A DNA stretch of 64,000 nucleotides from the NCBI GenBank assembly GCA_963693315.1, contig OY856186.1, positions 306,989,061-307,053,060 of the forward strand, read 5' to 3'. The stretch is from Diogma glabrata. Lineage: Eukaryota > Arthropoda > Insecta > Diptera > Cylindrotomidae. Numbering within the stretch: the stretch's first letter is position 1; each line of letters starts with the position of its first letter. The notes beneath the pieces are model-generated. The model worked only from the letters and a program-made list of their open reading frames with translations. It was not told the DNA's origin and did no database searches. This document shows positions 58,850 through 64,000 of this stretch, piece by piece. Both the position numbers and the translations under genes were made by a program.

Positions 58850-59453
58850 CGTTTCGATGACTTCTTCTCGGGTTAGTTTATTTATTTTTGGTAATACCTT
58901 TTTTAATATTTTACGTTCAGCTTTAATCTTTGTATCGTATCTTTTCATTGGATAGATACAAAGCTTTTTTGCATGAAGGAACTAACCAGTATGCTTTTAC
59001 ATCTGTGACAGATTTCTGAAATACATTTAAAAACATTGGTAAAGTAAAGCAGATAATTATAAAAGTTCTTAGAACAAACTTGCTCATTTTCGGAAACCTT
59101 CAAAAAAATTGCATTTAATGCAAATAGCACAGCTCCGATATGTGAGCAAACCTCGCCAAGCCCAGCAACACAATTGCAGTGTCCGGTAATAACATTTCCA
59201 TTGTCGTCTATTTGAACCCAACACTTTAAAGGTGGTAAGTTCAATGACTGCGAGTGAAGTACCTATAAAAATTTAAACAACTTAGAATAAATATTTTAAA
59301 ACAAACTTCTCTCAAACTACCTTTCCAAAAACAAGATATCCAACAGATATCTTGTATCCACCCATATATTGTACCCAACCGCTCTCATACAAATCATAAG
59401 CTGCCAGTGATTTGTATGCTTTGAATTCCTTTTTTGTATAATGCGACGTGCCG
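58850..59453 (-). pseudogene. SWIM zinc-finger protein (YqaJ-type family) fragment
   Basis: Minus-strand exons: 59453-59321 (FKAYKSLAAYDLYESGWVQY), donor GTAGTT; then from 59262 after TTTATAG (VLHSQSLNLPPLKCWVQIDD, then CNCVAGLGEVCSHIGAVLF, a CxCx7CxH SWIM finger) in the same phase; then a probable third piece after CACAG at about 58977 (VKAYWLVPSCKKALYLS) with a frameshift before EVIETLKN. This order matches the N-terminal SWIM region of insect proteins that carry a YqaJ nuclease domain. No YqaJ domain is seen. Truncated at the right by a poly-T/LINE junction and at the left by the (AT)n tract. Confidence 0.65.
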
Positions 59454-59919
59454 TTTTTTTTTTTTTTTTTTTATTTTCAGATAATGGCTTAGACTGTTAG
59501 GTCTACATCACCAATATTACAAGATAAAGAAGCCCAAGGTTAGGATGAACAATCAAATATCATGTTTCCATGATTGAGTGTTGGACTCAACAAGGCAGTT
59601 CCTGAAAATTAGACAGGACTGTGTTGAGTATCCTCATCAGTCACAAAAAGAAAATAAAAAATTGTTCCTCCTAACTATAGTAAATATAATAAAATTAAAC
59701 ATAAAAGAAAAATATTACAATAATTAAACTGATGTCCTTTTACCGTCTTGACAGGACGTAATTACATTAAATATGATAATATAAAATTGAAAATTCTAAT
59801 GAAAAACAATGAATGATTTAACAATCCCTAACTCAAGATGAAACTTCATAACTCTCGCATCAACGACGATTCAGATTTTAACATAAAAAAATTAAACATA
59901 AACTAATTAAACATAAACT
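59454..59919. other. Poly-T tract and unassigned repeat-like sequence
   Basis: T run 59454-59471 looks like the reversed poly-A of an insertion into the SWIM exon. The following 450 bp lack coding signal; AATTAAACATAAACTA is repeated near 59890-59925. Confidence 0.4.
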
Positions 59920-60684
59920 AATCAAATTCAATAGTCAACTCGTAACAAATGAATCAATGACAAGCAGATCTGGCAGATATGCTGATAATTTCCGGCTTCC
60001 TCGCTTCAACTATTGCATCTCACTTAAAAGCGTATTTTATAAAGGAATCAAACTCTTCAACAGTCTCGAACAAAATTTAAAAAATTATACTATTGGCAAG
60101 TTCAAATACAATATTAAAACTGAATTATATAACCAATATATATATGACTATAATCGAAGTCACGGTCTAATAAGTGATGTAAATTATGCTTGAAAAATGA
60201 TAGCATAATACATGTAGTGCTTGAGACTTGTGGATAGTAATATTTTTACAAGTGATTGGTTGTTAGTCGTTCAATTTGACTAACTTTAACTTTGATTTTA
60301 ATTTAACTTCAATTGTATTACTTGATTTTCTTTCTTTGTATTAACTAAGTATTAAATCTAGCTTAAATCAAAGCTTTTATAATTATTTTGAATTTACTAA
60401 ATGCATTAAATTTTGTTTTTCTCACTTATTATTATTAATTTGTTGTATTGAAACCCTAATGTTTCTTTATTGAAATCAAATGATTTTTCTTTTATTTTAG
60501 ATTTTTTCTTTTATTTTAGTTTTCTTTTTCTCTTCATATTCTTTTTATAAATCATAATTAGCTCGTAGTCTATTGCAAATAAAATATTAGAGCCTAGTCT
60601 TGCCCTATTGGGTATTTAATTAAATTATATTTTCCTAACACAAATGTAAATTTTTTTGGAAAATAAATATATAAAAAAAAAAAA
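59920..60684 (+). mobile_element. LINE 3' fragment, plus strand
   Basis: The open frame 59957-60193 has the look of a LINE RT C-terminus (TSRSGRYADNFRLPRFN, LKSVFYKGIKLFNSL, KFKYNIKTELYNQY). The AT-rich 3' UTR ends with a poly-A at 60672-60684. Start position approximate. Confidence 0.55.
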
Positions 60685-61357
60685 ATTATTATCTGACCAG
60701 AGCATAATACAAGAGAATTATGACCCTTCAACTTGAGGTCGGTAAATATATAAAATTTTATACAATTCAAGTTATAAGTGAATTTAAATTATTTGAAATA
60801 CAATTTTTTACAATTAGCAGACAAATGAATAAATATCGAATAAATGAATAAATATATATCAAGTGTGATTGGTTGAATTTAAGATTTGAAGTGAATTTGG
60901 AATTTATGGTGTTGTTTATTATAAAAGAGTACCTCATTAAATTAAAGAGAAGCAATCACATAAGATTTTAATAACAGTACAGTATTATGTTTTTATACGA
61001 TATAAAATTAATGAGCTTAGACATTGTATCCATATGTTAAGATCAGTAGATCCAAAAATTTGAACAGATTTTAATTTGATACAAAAATAAATAAAGAATT
61101 TAATTACATTTTTAATTTGGAAAAAATGACAACTTATAATTATAATTTTAGTTATAATAAATCAAATAGTTATACAAATCAAATATTTTGAAATGATTCT
61201 ATACACCTTCAAATGTTTTTGAAACATGAAAATCTTGTAAGGATATATTTAGGTATTACCAAATACATAACAATCATTAGAAATACCCAAAGTATCTAAT
61301 ATTCAGATCTCAGTACTTTCTGCACAATAAAATAACCTTCAAAGAAAGGAGGAAAGA
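60685..61357. other. AT-rich stretch without recognised gene
   Basis: Includes the probable 3' UTR of the minus-strand LINE to its right; no tail could be placed with certainty. Confidence 0.35.
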
Positions 61358-64000
61358 TCAAAAATCGATATTAATATCTTTGAAAAATTGAATAATGTCT
61401 TTATAATATAGAACATTGTTAATCTTAAATATTTCCTTTAAATCATATTTCAGCAAAAAAGTATAATTAGATCTGTACGAAGAGTATTTAATGCAGTTCA
61501 TTAAAATGTGAGAAGCATTGTCGACGGTATTACAAGCCGAGCACATGTCATCATTTGTGACTTTAATCAATTTAAAGTATTTATTATCAAAACAGTGATT
61601 GGTTCTCAATCTGTTGATTCTGTAAATCGTGTAAGAATCCAAATTCTTTTTATGAAACCAGGGTTTTTTAGATATGGTGTGATTAATGTTGAAAGCATGG
61701 ATCGAGCCCTTGACAATAGTTTTTTCTACAAATATTTTCTGCCATAATGAGGAAAGATGATTTATTTGAATTTTACAGGATTCATCAGGAGGGATAAGAA
61801 TATTCAAACGATTACCGGAAGTAATCCCAGATTTAGCCGCTGCATCGGCAAGATCATTACCATATATGCCAGAGTGACTAGGAATCCATATAATTCTGAC
61901 TTTTATATCATTAATGGATATAAGGTTGATCAGTAATTTTTCATAATACTTGAAATTAGAAATATGAGAAGTATTGGAAAGAGCTATACAAGAGCTTAAC
62001 GAATCAGAGAATATAGTGATTTGAGATAATTTAGAATCTAGCGCGAGCTTTGTAGCTTCAAGGATGGCAACAATCTCAAGAGATTTGATTGATACTGATT
62101 CCAAAATACTGAAACTATGCGTGGAAGAGTCATAAGAATTAAATATACCGATTCCCCTTCCATTCTCGTCAATGGAACCATCTGAATAACAGCAGTTGAA
62201 GTCAATGAAAGAATTTATATAATTGAGACTGAGAAGTTTTTTATTATATGAGTTCCACATATCCTTATTGGACAACAGTCCATGTAATGACATATCTATT
62301 ATCAATTTATGTTGAAAGAAAGAAGTATCCAAAATTTGAATAGGAGGAACAATAGGAGTTTTATTGATAAGAAATCTATATTTATTGTAAATTAATTTAA
62401 AATGTTTGATATTACAGTGAGAAGAAATTATGGAACCAATGTAAGTACCATTATAGATTTGATTGGCAATATATTTATAAATGTAGTTCTCTATTTTTAA
62501 CTCTATAGGCAAATCTCCAGCTTCTGCTATGATAGCAGTTACCGGAGTGCTGTTGAGAAGACCAAGACATACTCTTAAGCCACTGTTGACTATGACCTGA
62601 AGAACATCAAAATGATATTTGCTAAATGAGATAAAGGCGCTGTACATAATTTTGTTGACTAATAAGCCTTTGTATAAAGTGATTAGAGTAGAAGGATGAG
62701 CACCATGTTTTTTATTAGATAAAACTTTTAAAACATTTACTATGGATTTACATTTATCCTTTAAAATAGAATGATGTTTTGAAAAATTTAGATTTCGATC
62801 AAAATAAAAACCTAGAATTCTAAGCAAGTTTACTTCTTCCAAAGAGTCATTACCAATTTTCACTTTAGTGGAGGGGTGACGAGATTTATTATTATGAATA
62901 TATAAGTATTTAGTTTTGTTTGTACATATTTGTAGTCTTAACTTGTTTAGACCATCAACAAAATTATGCAAAAACAAATTAGCCTTTCTTTCTGCAGATT
63001 TGCATCTGCAACAATGAAAAAAAAATCATCCGCAAATTGAAAAATCAAAGAGTTATCCAAAGTGTAAGTATGTAATTGGTGCGAATAAATGTTGAAAAGC
63101 AAAGGACTTAATGGGTCTCCCTGAGGAACACCCAAACTAACCTTTTTACTAATATTAAAATTGTCATCATTGAAAATGATATTCCTATTAATAAGTCTAT
63201 CATATATCCAGTTAGTATAAGATGAGGGAATGTTAATTTCCTTCATTATATCATACAATATATCTACATCTACATTGTCAAATGCTCCTTTTATATCTAA
63301 ACCAATCAGATAAATACAGCAGCCATCATTCTTAAAACGCAGCAGGTTATCCAACAAACAAAATATCAGATCGCAAGATGATCTATGTTTTCTAAAACCA
63401 AAGGAGAATTCGGGAAATATGGAGTTGTCGGAAATAAATTTGTCCAATCTGTTATTAATCAATTTAGCCATAATTTTATAAAAGACTGGGAGAAGAGCAA
63501 TTGGACGATAGTTTTCAACTTTGGAATTATCTTTGTTCAATTTGAGGATAGGAATAATCTTGGAGGTTTTCCAGTTGGAGGGAAAACACTGATCTCGCCA
63601 AGCTTTGTTAAATAACTTAGTCAAGATCAATAAGAAATTCATGTCAAAGTTTTTGATTATTTTGTACGAAATTTGATCAGCACCTGGAAGGGTGTTATCG
63701 GAATTTTTTACGATTTTCACAATTTCATCAACATCAAATTCTTCACAATACTCTAAAAGAGGAGAGGACTTATTAGAAAAAATAGAAGTGGAAGCGTTAA
63801 CATCAAAATTAAGAGCCATGAATCTTTCGACATTTTCCTTGATGTTAAAAATGTACGAACTTCTCGGGTTTTTATTAGTGAAACAACGTATTTTATTCCA
63901 TATGGATTTTATACTGGAGTCAGGATTAATGCTTGTGATAAATTTAAGCCAAGAGTTTTTCTTTTCTTTTTTAATTTCTTTTAATAATTTGCAAGTGGCT
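61358..64000 (-). pseudogene. LINE ORF2: RT, RNase H and zinc knuckle; one frameshift; runs off window
   Basis: Minus strand from the window edge: linker (SWLKFITSINPD), RT (GADQISYKIIKNF, NYRPIALLPVFYKIMAKL, LDIKGAFDNV, GVPQGDPLSPLLFN, FQFADDFFFI), then a one-base shift at about 62960-62990, then the RT thumb and a full RNase H: CCYSDGSIDENGRG, SLEIVAILEATKLAL, TIFSDSLSSCIAL and WIPSHSGIYGNDLADAAA, giving the D-E-D catalytic set. It ends with CSACNTVDNASHILMNC (CX2C…HX4C). RNase H in ORF2 points to the I/R1/LOA/Outcast group. Endonuclease and ORF1 lie outside the window. Only one lesion is seen, so this is a fairly young copy. Confidence 0.87.

Noticed and set aside
1..64000. tRNA, rRNA and CRISPR features
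   Set aside because: None recognised; direct repeats here are LTRs or tandem duplications without the short-repeat/spacer pattern, and the tRNA-like matches are primer-binding sites only.

Overview
The window looks like insect (arthropod) nuclear DNA: AT-rich, spliced genes with GT/AG introns, no operons, and almost wall-to-wall transposable elements of families typical of insects (Ty3/Gypsy, CsRn1-like Gypsy, BEL/Pao, several non-LTR retrotransposons, Helitron, PIF/Harbinger, hAT MITEs). The order cannot be decided from the sequence. Only one convincing host-type gene is present, a THAP-domain protein at the left edge. A broken SWIM zinc-finger gene near 59 kb and two short candidate exons (26.2 and 54.1 kb) are weaker cases.

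Layout. 1-1389: 5' part of a four-exon THAP gene on the minus strand. 1847-6432: a very young Gypsy element (677-bp LTRs with one visible difference, ATAT target duplication) whose single ORF joins Gag directly to integrase; protease, RT and most of RNase H are deleted and the stump of the RNase H tail is triplicated. 7017-7988: decayed Gypsy pol. 8630-25764: a tandem LTR-internal-LTR-internal-LTR array of another Gypsy element on the minus strand, period exactly 7805 bp, one AACG target duplication around the whole array. Its middle LTR looks like a recombinant of the two outer ones. 26376-32993: a CsRn1-like Gypsy element (minus), ATGT target duplication, pol broken twice.

33.2-34.2 kb: BEL/Pao gag remnant. 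34248-about 40560: Helitron helicase remnant (minus), split by a 4975-bp non-LTR retrotransposon (34926-39900) flanked by perfect ACGATT duplications. 40935-47009: a nearly complete PIF/Harbinger transposon with an apparently intact four-exon DDE transposase (plus) and a five-exon Myb/SANT-like partner (minus) carrying one stop codon. This element itself hosts a LINE in a transposase intron (12-bp target duplication), another LINE fragment, and a hAT-type foldback MITE in a Myb intron. A second copy of that MITE is at 51494-52578, next to an unrelated nested-palindrome MITE (50527-51360).

52.6-64 kb: gene-poor AT-rich DNA, LINE 3' fragments, a BEL/Pao integrase remnant with a probable 3' LTR start, a long (AT)n cruciform, a broken SWIM zinc-finger gene, and at the right edge the ORF2 of a LINE with an RNase H domain (minus, running off the window).

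No functional system larger than individual transposons is seen. The most informative signals are structural: the tandem Gypsy array with a hybrid-looking LTR, the replication-defective but still open Gag-integrase ORF, and the nesting order recorded by clean target duplications. Coordinates of splice sites, LTR ends and duplications were read by eye.
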